DNA of 64,000 nucleotides from Segatella baroniae DSM 16972 = JCM 13447 (GTDB lineage Bacteria > Bacteroidota > Bacteroidia > Bacteroidales > Bacteroidaceae): assembly GCF_000426585.1 (NCBI RefSeq), contig NZ_AUFQ01000001.1, forward strand, positions 186,001 through 250,000, given 5' to 3'. How positions within the stretch are numbered: position 1 is the first letter of the stretch; each line of letters opens with the position of its first letter. This document shows, piece after piece, positions 54,372 to 62,523 of this stretch. Both the position numbers and the translations under genes were made by a program. The notes beneath the pieces are model-generated. The model had not been told where the DNA came from, searched no databases, and saw only the letters and a program-made list of their open reading frames with translations.

Positions 54372-54470
54372 CATAAACAAACTACTTAAAAACTAATCTA
54401 CTAAAACAAATCAAAAAAATATCTTTTATCTGGATTCACTATGTAAAATCCAACTATTTTCCAATTCTTC
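54335..54470 (-). ncRNA. Candidate small RNA of about 135 nt upstream of amgK
   Basis: A complete small transcription unit is visible on the minus strand: TTTG (54505-54502), 19 bases, TATATTTG (54482-54475), then about 100 A/T-rich bases without a convincing ORF. It ends in the hairpin AAAATCGG/CCGATTTT (54341-54371), followed by TTTTATATA. The next gene, amgK, has its own promoter just downstream, so this unit is separate from its leader. A short leader peptide cannot be fully excluded. Confidence 0.55.
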
Positions 54471-54505
54471 TGTGCAAATATAATAACTTTCAGAATACCC
54501 TCAAA

Positions 54506-54925
54506 GTATTGAAAGCATTTTTTTATTTATTTTACCGAAGTTTCGCACGTCCCATCGCTTTAGGAATGAAAGAACTTACAAATGAAGAAGAGTAGTGACA
54601 AACCGTAAATTACAGGCATAACCCTATGATACTATTCTATATAATTAAATATGTGAAAGACGAGTTAAAAACTGCATGAGGCGTTTTTTATAGTTAAATA
54701 ATAAATATTTTTCATAAACAGAATGCCGTTTTTTTGTATCATATTTCCTTTTTACATACATTTATCCGCAAAATACAACATTTAGGGTTCTAAGTATAGG
54801 TATCTCATATATCAAACCATGATAACTGCTAATTTAGACATTTCATATACCCAACCATGAAAAAGAGAATGTATCTCTTTTCTTTCTATGCAAATTACAT
54901 TAACTTAAAATTATATTATAAGAGT
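54506..54925. other. A/T-rich upstream region of the SusC/D locus
   Basis: This gap of about 420 bases holds no gene I can support. An imperfect direct repeat is seen just before the TlpA-like gene (CTCATATATCAAACCATGA at 54804-54822 and TTCATATACCCAACCATGA at 54842-54860). It may be a binding site or a duplicated start region. No TAnnTTTG box with good spacing was found for the downstream gene. Confidence 0.4.
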
Positions 54926-56125
54926 ATGATTAAGAAATCTTTCGAATTGGTATTAGCACTTTTGTTGCTATCTTCCATGTGTGCTTTTGCACAAAAAACA
55001 GTGACCATTAAAGGCCATGTAAAGTTCATCAACGATGATTTTAAAGTCAGCGTTTACCAATATTATGGTACGGGGAAGAAGGTTTTGGCAGAGACAAAGG
55101 TCGATCCTACTACACAAAACTACAAGCTGACAGTACCTGTAGAGGAGCCGGGCGAAGCTTTTGTAAACTGTGGTGAATGGCAAGATGTCAATATCTGGCT
55201 GGAAGATGAAAATCTCGACATTGACTTCAGAGGTGAAGACACGGCCAAAATCAAGGTGAAAAATCCACCATTTGTCTATATCAGGGGTGGAAAGAATAAT
55301 GAACTGATGAATCTTATCAACTTCATGGCATATCGCAATTATCAGGCGATGATTGCCTATTCACAAAAGACATACGCCGCAAAGTTTGCCGACGAAGAGA
55401 ACAGAAAGGAACTGACGATGTCATTATACGATTTCATGGGTGACGATTTCAGAGCCTATTGCCGCTTTTTCGCAGAATCCTATGCAGACCGAAACAGCGT
55501 GATGGCAGCCATCTCAAGGTTGGACTACGATGAAAATAAGGAACTGATAGAAAACACGTTAACCCGATTGGCAGCCGTTTCTCCTGTTGCCAAGCAATTG
55601 TCAGACAACTATCGCAAGGAAATCGCTGAACAAAAAATGCGAACAGAGCGTGTAAAGGTCGGTGCTACAGCTCCTGAATTTGAGGTTAAAGACATTAAAA
55701 ACCAAACCATAAAACCGGCTAACTTCAAGGGCAAAGTGCTCGTTATTGACTTCTGGGCCAGCTGGTGCGGTCCGTGCCGACAGGAAATACCCAACTTGAA
55801 GAAGTATTATGAAGAATTCAAGGGCAAGGGAGTTGAGTTTTTAAGTGTCTCCATCGATGCAAAGAAAGAAGCATGGTTGAAAGCCATGAAAGAAGAAAAT
55901 ATGGCATGGAAACAAGGTTGGACAACAGATGCAGGCAAAGAAGTGATGGATTTATACCAGTTCTCAGGCATTCCTTTCATCTTGATTATCGACAAGGGAG
56001 GCAAAATTTATAGAAAAAACGTCCGTGGGGAAGAAATTCACCAAGGCATTGTCGACGTTTTGGCCGGGAAACCTGCCCAGGAGGAAGAAACCACCAGTAT
56101 CAGTATGGGGGCCATGAGCATGTAA
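54926..56125 (+). CDS. TlpA-like thiol-disulfide protein with DUF4369-type N-domain
   Basis: A 399-residue exported protein. A signal peptide (MIKKSFELVLALLLLSSMCA) precedes a beta-rich N-terminal domain (about 22-130, DUF4369-like) and a helical middle. The C-terminal thioredoxin-fold domain (about 250-385) has the redox motif C281-G-P-C284 in FWASWCGPCRQEIP and the cis-Pro region FSGIPFILIID. It should act on disulfides in the periplasm. The ATG at 54926 was chosen for the signal peptide; an ATG at 54857 would add 23 residues with no clear role. It heads the SusC/D locus. Confidence 0.88.
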   Translation: MIKKSFELVLALLLLSSMCAFAQKTVTIKGHVKFINDDFKVSVYQYYGTGKKVLAETKVDPTTQNYKLTVPVEEPGEAFVNCGEWQDVNIWLEDENLDIDFRGEDTAKIKVKNPPFVYIRGGKNNELMNLINFMAYRNYQAMIAYSQKTYAAKFADEENRKELTMSLYDFMGDDFRAYCRFFAESYADRNSVMAAISRLDYDENKELIENTLTRLAAVSPVAKQLSDNYRKEIAEQKMRTERVKVGATAPEFEVKDIKNQTIKPANFKGKVLVIDFWASWCGPCRQEIPNLKKYYEEFKGKGVEFLSVSIDAKKEAWLKAMKEENMAWKQGWTTDAGKEVMDLYQFSGIPFILIIDKGGKIYRKNVRGEEIHQGIVDVLAGKPAQEEETTSISMGAMSM

Positions 56126-56171
56126 TCTTTATCTTTTACCTAATATTATTCACCATTCAACACAAGTTATT

Positions 56172-57680
56172 ATGAGCGTTAAGAATTTATTTATCGTGGC
56201 ACTTGCTTGTGCAGGAATAGTCTTTTCCTCCTGCTCCAAAGAGGAGGAAGAACCCGTTGTCGGTATTGTCTCGGGTAGCATCACCCCACTTGGCAGTTCT
56301 ATTACCTATAAATTGGAACCGAGAGGTGCCGGTGTTTTGGAAAACACGAATGACAGCGTGGCATGGGATGTAACGGATGTTGCCCTATCTGAAGCAACAG
56401 TCAAGCTCGATCCTACGCTTGACGCAACTGTTTTTTACAACAATCAGCCTGTAGGAGCACAAGGCGTTGTTGTCAATGCGACAGCCGGCGTCAGCTTTAC
56501 TGCAAAAGGTTCGAGCGGTAAAACCATGACTTATACATTGAATATCGTTCGGGCAAAGGGTGCCGAGATGGGCTTTAAGAAAAAAGCGTCGGTATTCAAC
56601 GGACTACCTTCCAAGATATCATGGATGGATGTAACAGTGTTCAAAGGTAAGTTTTATGCACTTGTCATTTCTACAAAAGCTGCAACGGGCAAATCACCTG
56701 ATGACATGGAAGAGTTGTACCAACTGTTCAATTCTGTCGACGGATTGGCTTGGAGTGAAGTTCCCTACACCGTGTCAGGGGCCAAAGATGTAATCGGTGG
56801 TGAAGGCGCACGCTTGGTAACATTTAAGGACAAGCTCTACGTTTTGGGCGGTATGCGCACTTTGGGTAAGGACAAGTTCGGCAATCCGGCTGAATTGGAA
56901 GACGGATGGACTGGTCCTTCGCCCGTCATCAAACAGTGGCGCTCGTATGTTTCGACAGATGGCACGAGTTTTGAAGCGCTTCTTTCCAAGACAAAAATCA
57001 AGAAAAACGGTAAGGAAGTAGCTGAAGAAGCGATGTACGCGTATAACAATCCCTATCCTACAGTAACGCCCTTTGGCGACAAACTATACGTCCATGGCGG
57101 ATATACCATAGGATTCGGAATGATGCAAGGCTCCAGCAATACGCTTTCTACATCCGATGGAATAAACTGGGAAGTACTGACAACAACCGTAGCCGACGAT
57201 GCGAAGTTGACAATACCCACCATTGGCACCAATATGTTCGCGTTTAAAGACAAGCTATATATGATAGGTGGCTTTTCCAGCTATATCAGTCCGAAAAACA
57301 TGAAGAATGGAGTTTTCTCGTCAACAGATGGCACCACCTGGAAAGTCGTGGCCGAAGATGTCGATGGTTTCAAGAATCTGTATCAGTCGAAGGCTGTTGT
57401 CAACAACAACATCATCTATTTGTTCGGAGGCGAAACTTTAGGCGAAGATGGTGAAACACGTATTCCCAGCAACTTCGTTTACCGCTCTACCGACGCCATC
57501 CATTGGACTCCACTTGTCGTTCCAAAGTCGTTTACCGGAACCCGTTGTGCTTCTTCGGCCCTCATGGGGCAAGCCGTCTGGTTCTTCGGAGGCTATAACA
57601 CAGTGTCGCAAGGCTACTATGTCAACCCGACAGTGAATGATACTTATGGCTCCGACACGTGGAACGCTATTTTTAAGTAA
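56172..57680 (+). CDS. DUF6242-type lipoprotein with kelch-like repeats
   Basis: A 502-residue lipoprotein: signal peptide ending SSCSKEEEEP (lipobox Cys near residue 20, then acidic residues that fit surface export). An Ig-like N-domain (about 30-125) leads to a repeated beta-propeller-like part (about 130-502) with recurring phrases such as FKDKLYVLGG, FGDKLYVHGG, FKDKLYMIGG and IIYLFGGE, and 'S-x-D-G-x-x-W' elements (NSVDGLAW, STSDGINW, SSTDGTTW, RSTDAIHW). It resembles Bacteroidota DUF6242 proteins. A ligand-binding surface role is inferred from its place between the TlpA-like and SusC genes. Confidence 0.85.
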   Translation: MSVKNLFIVALACAGIVFSSCSKEEEEPVVGIVSGSITPLGSSITYKLEPRGAGVLENTNDSVAWDVTDVALSEATVKLDPTLDATVFYNNQPVGAQGVVVNATAGVSFTAKGSSGKTMTYTLNIVRAKGAEMGFKKKASVFNGLPSKISWMDVTVFKGKFYALVISTKAATGKSPDDMEELYQLFNSVDGLAWSEVPYTVSGAKDVIGGEGARLVTFKDKLYVLGGMRTLGKDKFGNPAELEDGWTGPSPVIKQWRSYVSTDGTSFEALLSKTKIKKNGKEVAEEAMYAYNNPYPTVTPFGDKLYVHGGYTIGFGMMQGSSNTLSTSDGINWEVLTTTVADDAKLTIPTIGTNMFAFKDKLYMIGGFSSYISPKNMKNGVFSSTDGTTWKVVAEDVDGFKNLYQSKAVVNNNIIYLFGGETLGEDGETRIPSNFVYRSTDAIHWTPLVVPKSFTGTRCASSALMGQAVWFFGGYNTVSQGYYVNPTVNDTYGSDTWNAIFK

Positions 57681-57752
57681 CCGTTTTCTCACATAAGGTC
57701 TTCCTCTTTCCATCATTATTTTGGAAAGGGGACCCCTTTGATTTATCTAAAC

Positions 57753-60700
57753 ATGAAAAGAGGAACCTTTATAATTTTATTTGTTTTGACACAGTCTGTA
57801 ATGCTTTTTGCACAAAAAAAGACTGTCAGTGGTAATGTTGTAGACAAGAACGGGAATCCCATTGAATTGGCAACCATCAGACTGAAAAACAACACTGCTT
57901 ATACCTCTACCAACGCTTCTGGCGCCTATTCGATAACCGTATCGAAAGGCGATACGCTGTATTACAGTATGCTGGGATACCAGGCTCAGCGTAAAATAGT
58001 AGGCAAGTCAGACCGAATAGATGTGGTAATGTACGAAAGCCAAGACGTCACCTTGGCCGATCTTGTGGTAACAGGCTATAGTAAACAAGAGCGGCGAGAC
58101 CTTACAGGAGCGGTGTCTTCCGTCAAACTCGCTGACGATATCGCTTTTCAATCTATTGACCAAATGCTACAAGGAAAAGCTCCCGGTGTCTTCATGTCCA
58201 CATCTTCGGGTGCATTGGGATCGGCCAACGTTCTGACGATTCGTGGAATAAGTTCTATCATGGGTGACAATAATCCATTGTATGTTATCGATGGGGTACC
58301 AATCTATGGCACAGACCGATCGTCCAACTCGGCCGATGTCTCAGGTGGAGCCATCTCTGCCACATCTATGACGGGCATGCAGACTGGCGGCGGGTCATTA
58401 CAATATAACACGGAATTGAAATATTCCTTTGAGAAAAATCCGTTGGCGACCCTCAATCCCGACGACATCGAATCCATCGAAATCCTGAAAGACGCGTTTG
58501 CCACGGCCATCTATGGGTCGAGAGGGGCCTCGGGCGTCATCCTCATCACGACAAAAAAAGGCAGCAAAGAGCGGCCGCGCATCAATATCAACTATACATT
58601 GGGAATAGACCAACCGCTGGGAAAACTGAAATTATTGAACGGCAAACAATATTCACAGATTTATTCCAATTATTTTAGTGGATTGAATTTCCCATTGGGA
58701 CACGATACAGACTGGCTCAATGCCGTCACACGGACAGCTGTCAGCCACAATGTATCGGCTTCTTTTTCAGGAGGCTCACAGAAAACAACTTATTTCTTGA
58801 GTTTAGCTGCATCCAATAATCAGTCGTATGTCATCAACAACGATATGCAACGCTATTCAGCACGGCTTAATCTAAACACGAAACTCACGCCTAAACTCGA
58901 TCTTGCCGTCAATGTTTCCATCTCACGCTTAAACAACAATGCTCTACAGGCTCCTGAGATTTATGCCGCAGCCATCAAGAAAGCGCCTAACCTTCCCATC
59001 TATGATGAAGATGGAAAATATCACTATGGCTTCGCTCCGAACAGTAAAGGTGATCCTGAAACCTACAACCCTGTTGCGCAAGCCTACATCAATGATGAAG
59101 GAAGCGAGGATACGAGAGTGATCGGCAACACCTATCTGGAATGGCATCCACTGAGCTGGCTCACCTGGCGCACAGAATTGGGAACAGACATGTATAACGT
59201 TTTCTCCTCTATTCGGAAAGGCGATTTACCAGAACATGTGAAAGGAGTGGCAGGCAATCAAGCGCAAGAGACGACCAAGTTAAACCTCAAATATGTCATT
59301 ACCAATACGCTGAACATCAACAAGATTATAGGCAATCATTTCATACAAGGCGTTTTTGGACAAAGCTATGAATATGTTCGTGACCGTATCAACTCTGTAG
59401 CAGGAACCAATTTCTTCAGCCCTGATCTGATTGGTGTAGGCGCAGCACAAAGCAAACGTGTCATAAGCGCATACTCCGTGAAGTCTGCCTTGTTATCTGC
59501 TTTTGCCCGCCTTAATTATCAATGGAAAATGAAATACATGCTGGGATTGACCTATCGCGTGGACGGCTCTTCGCGTTTCAATCGCAACCACCGCTATTTA
59601 GGAACACCATCGGCCAGCATTGGTTGGCGCTTGTCCAACGAACAATTCTTCAGAGAAGCATTTCCTTTTATCAATCAAGCCAAGTTAAGAAGTTCTTTCG
59701 GCTTATCCAGCAAAGACGGAAACAATAGTTACTACGGAGCACAGGCCACTTATAAGTTGAACACACTGACTACTTATGGAGGCCTCAACTATCTACAGAT
59801 GTCACAACCTGGTAACGAAAACCTGAACTGGGAGCACACATTCACGTGGAATGCGGGCTTAGATGTTGAGGCTTTGAAAAGCAGGCTCAAGCTGACATTG
59901 GACTACTATTACAAGAAAACGACCAATATGCTCTTTTCGTCCAACCTCCCTCTTTATACCGGTTATACCAAAGAGAATCAGAATATCGCAGATATGATGA
60001 ACACGGGATTCGACTTGCAAATCATCAGTGACAACATTATCTCCAAGAATTTCCAATGGCAGACCATCTTCAACATATCCTCGGCGACGAACAAAATACT
60101 GAAATTGAATTTTGAAGGCAACCAACTCGACGAGTTGAACAGTTCATTCAAGTATTACCAAGAGGGAAAAGCAGCTGCACAATGGTATCTTCATCGTTGG
60201 GGCGGAGTAGATCCCGAATCGGGAAACCCGCTATGGGTTTATGCAGACGGCACCGTATCCACCGTACCTCCCGCATCGCAGAACGCCACTTCGCAACTCA
60301 ACAAATTTGTCTATGGCACGGCAATGCCTACTGTCTACGGCTCGATCACCAACTCATTCAGTTACCGCAACTTCGAACTTGATATATTTTTCAACTATGC
60401 TTTAGGCAGTCACATGATGAACAGCACACGCGCCACCTTGCTCACCTATACGCAGGAGGCTAACAATCTGTCATCTGAAATCATGAAACTGTGGCAGCTT
60501 CCCGGCCAAAAGACGGATATTCCCAAGCTGAAAAACACGTCAATCATCGGAGCATACGATTACACTACATCGATTACGTCAAGCCGTTTTCTGGAAAACA
60601 ATTCATACTTACGCCTCAAAACGCTTACCTTGGCCTACCGTTTCCCACAAACATGGCTCAAACGTTCCAAGCTATGTCGGCAACTACGGCTATACATTAC

Positions 60701-60848
60701 GGCTACAAACCTTTTTACTTTGACCAAGTATAGCGGTTTAGACCCGGAAGTAAGTGCCTTCGGTTCGTCCGCCACTTTATCAGGCTACGACAACAGCACC
60801 ATGCCCTCATCGCGCAGTATGCAATTCGGTTTAAGCGCAACTTTCTGA
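57753..60848 (+). CDS. SusC/RagA-family TonB-dependent outer-membrane transporter
   Basis: A 1031-residue outer-membrane protein. Signal peptide (MKRGTFIILFVLTQSVMLFA), a carboxypeptidase-regulatory-like domain (about 23-100; KKTVSGNVVDKNGNPIELAT), the TonB-dependent plug (about 115-240; DLVVTGYSKQERRDLTGAVS, VLTIRGISSIMGDNNPLYVI) with the SusC signature DGVPIYG, then the 22-stranded barrel ending MQFGLSATF. It takes up a substrate with its SusD partner, encoded 58 bases downstream. The substrate is unknown; no glycoside hydrolase lies nearby, so peptide, glycan or metal-complex uptake are all possible. ATG 57753 is preferred to the TTG at 57738. Confidence 0.95.
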   Translation: MKRGTFIILFVLTQSVMLFAQKKTVSGNVVDKNGNPIELATIRLKNNTAYTSTNASGAYSITVSKGDTLYYSMLGYQAQRKIVGKSDRIDVVMYESQDVTLADLVVTGYSKQERRDLTGAVSSVKLADDIAFQSIDQMLQGKAPGVFMSTSSGALGSANVLTIRGISSIMGDNNPLYVIDGVPIYGTDRSSNSADVSGGAISATSMTGMQTGGGSLQYNTELKYSFEKNPLATLNPDDIESIEILKDAFATAIYGSRGASGVILITTKKGSKERPRININYTLGIDQPLGKLKLLNGKQYSQIYSNYFSGLNFPLGHDTDWLNAVTRTAVSHNVSASFSGGSQKTTYFLSLAASNNQSYVINNDMQRYSARLNLNTKLTPKLDLAVNVSISRLNNNALQAPEIYAAAIKKAPNLPIYDEDGKYHYGFAPNSKGDPETYNPVAQAYINDEGSEDTRVIGNTYLEWHPLSWLTWRTELGTDMYNVFSSIRKGDLPEHVKGVAGNQAQETTKLNLKYVITNTLNINKIIGNHFIQGVFGQSYEYVRDRINSVAGTNFFSPDLIGVGAAQSKRVISAYSVKSALLSAFARLNYQWKMKYMLGLTYRVDGSSRFNRNHRYLGTPSASIGWRLSNEQFFREAFPFINQAKLRSSFGLSSKDGNNSYYGAQATYKLNTLTTYGGLNYLQMSQPGNENLNWEHTFTWNAGLDVEALKSRLKLTLDYYYKKTTNMLFSSNLPLYTGYTKENQNIADMMNTGFDLQIISDNIISKNFQWQTIFNISSATNKILKLNFEGNQLDELNSSFKYYQEGKAAAQWYLHRWGGVDPESGNPLWVYADGTVSTVPPASQNATSQLNKFVYGTAMPTVYGSITNSFSYRNFELDIFFNYALGSHMMNSTRATLLTYTQEANNLSSEIMKLWQLPGQKTDIPKLKNTSIIGAYDYTTSITSSRFLENNSYLRLKTLTLAYRFPQTWLKRSKLCRQLRLYITATNLFTLTKYSGLDPEVSAFGSSATLSGYDNSTMPSSRSMQFGLSATF

Positions 60849-60906
60849 CAAGTGTGACTTAAACCCTTACAAGAAAAGAGTTTTCAATCACTAACGACAA
60901 AACGAT

Positions 60907-62421
60907 ATGAATATCAAATATATACAAAACGGTATGATTCTGGGGCTGACAATTTTCATAACAGCTTGCGGATTGGATCTGGAACCCGAGAATACATACG
61001 TAGACGAAAAGGTATACCGCAATGAGAAAACGGCTTTGGCTGCCTTGACCGGCAGTTATGTCAGGCTGAATGTCTTTCTGAGCGGTGCCCCCCAAGACCA
61101 AAACAATTATTCAAACTCGGGCTATACCTTCGAATTAGGCGACTTGACAACCGACAATCTGAAGGTAAGAGCCACCTCCCCCACCTTTGTTGCTGTAGAA
61201 GAAAGTAAGTATACATCCAATGAACACGATAATTTCTTATACCAAATCTGGCATTGGGGGTATAATGCAATTGATTATTCCAACAATATTATTCGGGGAA
61301 TCGAGCAATACGGGCAATATGCAGAACCCATCAAACGGCAACATATAGCAGAGGCTAAATTCATCAGGGCTTACGTTTATTTCCAACTGTTGGCCATGTT
61401 CGGTGACCAGGCTCTATTGGGCAACGATGCGGGCGATGGAGTCGTGCTCACTCTTGAACCTTACAGTGGTTACAATCCCAAAGATTCAAAAGGCAGAAGT
61501 ACGAACAGCGAATGTTGGCAGCAAATCATCAAAGACCTCACGGAAGCGCTTCCCGACTTGCCTGACGCCGTTCCCGCAACCTCATCACGCATCAGGGCGA
61601 CAAAGAGCGTAGCCCAAAGCCTGCTCAGCAGGGTATATCTATACAAGGCTTCTTACAAAGACAATCAGGAAGAACTGAAGCTAGCGGCCGATTATGCCCA
61701 TGCCGTTCTCCAAAACACAGCCTACCTGTTCTCTTCTTTATCAAGCGAATATTCTAACAATCTCTTCCCTTCCAATGAATTTTCGCAGGCCGGCAGCTAT
61801 CCCGATCCGACGACATACAGCACGGAACTGATCTTTTTTGAACCAAGCAGAATATACGCCAAGAACTATCCCAACGGCATGGCATACTATCGCAAGGTCA
61901 GTTTTTATATCCCAAAGGCAGCCATTAATTATTATGAAGCTAACGATGTACGCCGCACCAACCTAATCAAACACGGCTCGACGGCCGATAATCCCAACGA
62001 TTACACGACGGCCAAATACTATGGAGGCAAGTACGACGACGTTATTTATCTTCGTTTGGCCGAAATCAAACTTACCTACGCCGAGGCTCTGGTACGGTCT
62101 TCCAATAGCATTTCCCAAGCGGCAATCGACCAACTCAATGAAGTTCACCAGCGCGCATTCCCAAACGACAAGAAGCCTGCACTATATACAGCTGCCGATT
62201 TCCCGACAGCAGAAGCATTGCTCCGTGCCATATTGAAAGAACGTCGCATGGAATTGGCCTATGAAGGTCAATATCGATGGGATCTTATGCGCACCAACAA
62301 TTTGCTTGGAGACACCACGCTCGGCTCTATTGCCCCCAATCGTTGGAATCTTCCTATTCCCGAATACGAGATACGTATCACAGAAGGATTAATTAAACAG
62401 AACAGCGGATACCTTCAATAA
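60907..62421 (+). CDS. SusD/RagB-family nutrient-binding lipoprotein
   Basis: A 504-residue surface lipoprotein with a lipobox near FITACGLDLEPENT and the helical SusD architecture (tetratricopeptide-like helices; AEAKFIRAYVYFQLLAMFGD and YLRLAEIKLTYAEALVRS, plus ILKERRMELAYEGQYRWDLM). It caps the SusC barrel and binds the incoming substrate. The end is NSGYLQ. All family landmarks are present. It is the last plus-strand gene of the locus. Confidence 0.95.
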   Translation: MNIKYIQNGMILGLTIFITACGLDLEPENTYVDEKVYRNEKTALAALTGSYVRLNVFLSGAPQDQNNYSNSGYTFELGDLTTDNLKVRATSPTFVAVEESKYTSNEHDNFLYQIWHWGYNAIDYSNNIIRGIEQYGQYAEPIKRQHIAEAKFIRAYVYFQLLAMFGDQALLGNDAGDGVVLTLEPYSGYNPKDSKGRSTNSECWQQIIKDLTEALPDLPDAVPATSSRIRATKSVAQSLLSRVYLYKASYKDNQEELKLAADYAHAVLQNTAYLFSSLSSEYSNNLFPSNEFSQAGSYPDPTTYSTELIFFEPSRIYAKNYPNGMAYYRKVSFYIPKAAINYYEANDVRRTNLIKHGSTADNPNDYTTAKYYGGKYDDVIYLRLAEIKLTYAEALVRSSNSISQAAIDQLNEVHQRAFPNDKKPALYTAADFPTAEALLRAILKERRMELAYEGQYRWDLMRTNNLLGDTTLGSIAPNRWNLPIPEYEIRITEGLIKQNSGYLQ

Positions 62422-62458
62422 GTGCCTATATAGATATAAACAAAGAAGTGATTTTCTA

Positions 62459-62519
62459 TGATTCCCCCAAAAATTGTGCAGGCTTCGTCATACAAACCTG
62501 CACAATCCAGGGGGATTAA
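62459..62519. terminator. Bidirectional hairpin between SusD and the PKD-like gene
   Basis: ATTGTGCAGG pairs with CCTGCACAAT (62473-62506), enclosed by an outer ATTCCCCC/GGGGGATT pair. It lies between convergent genes. Confidence 0.75.
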
Positions 62520-62523
62520 GCCA

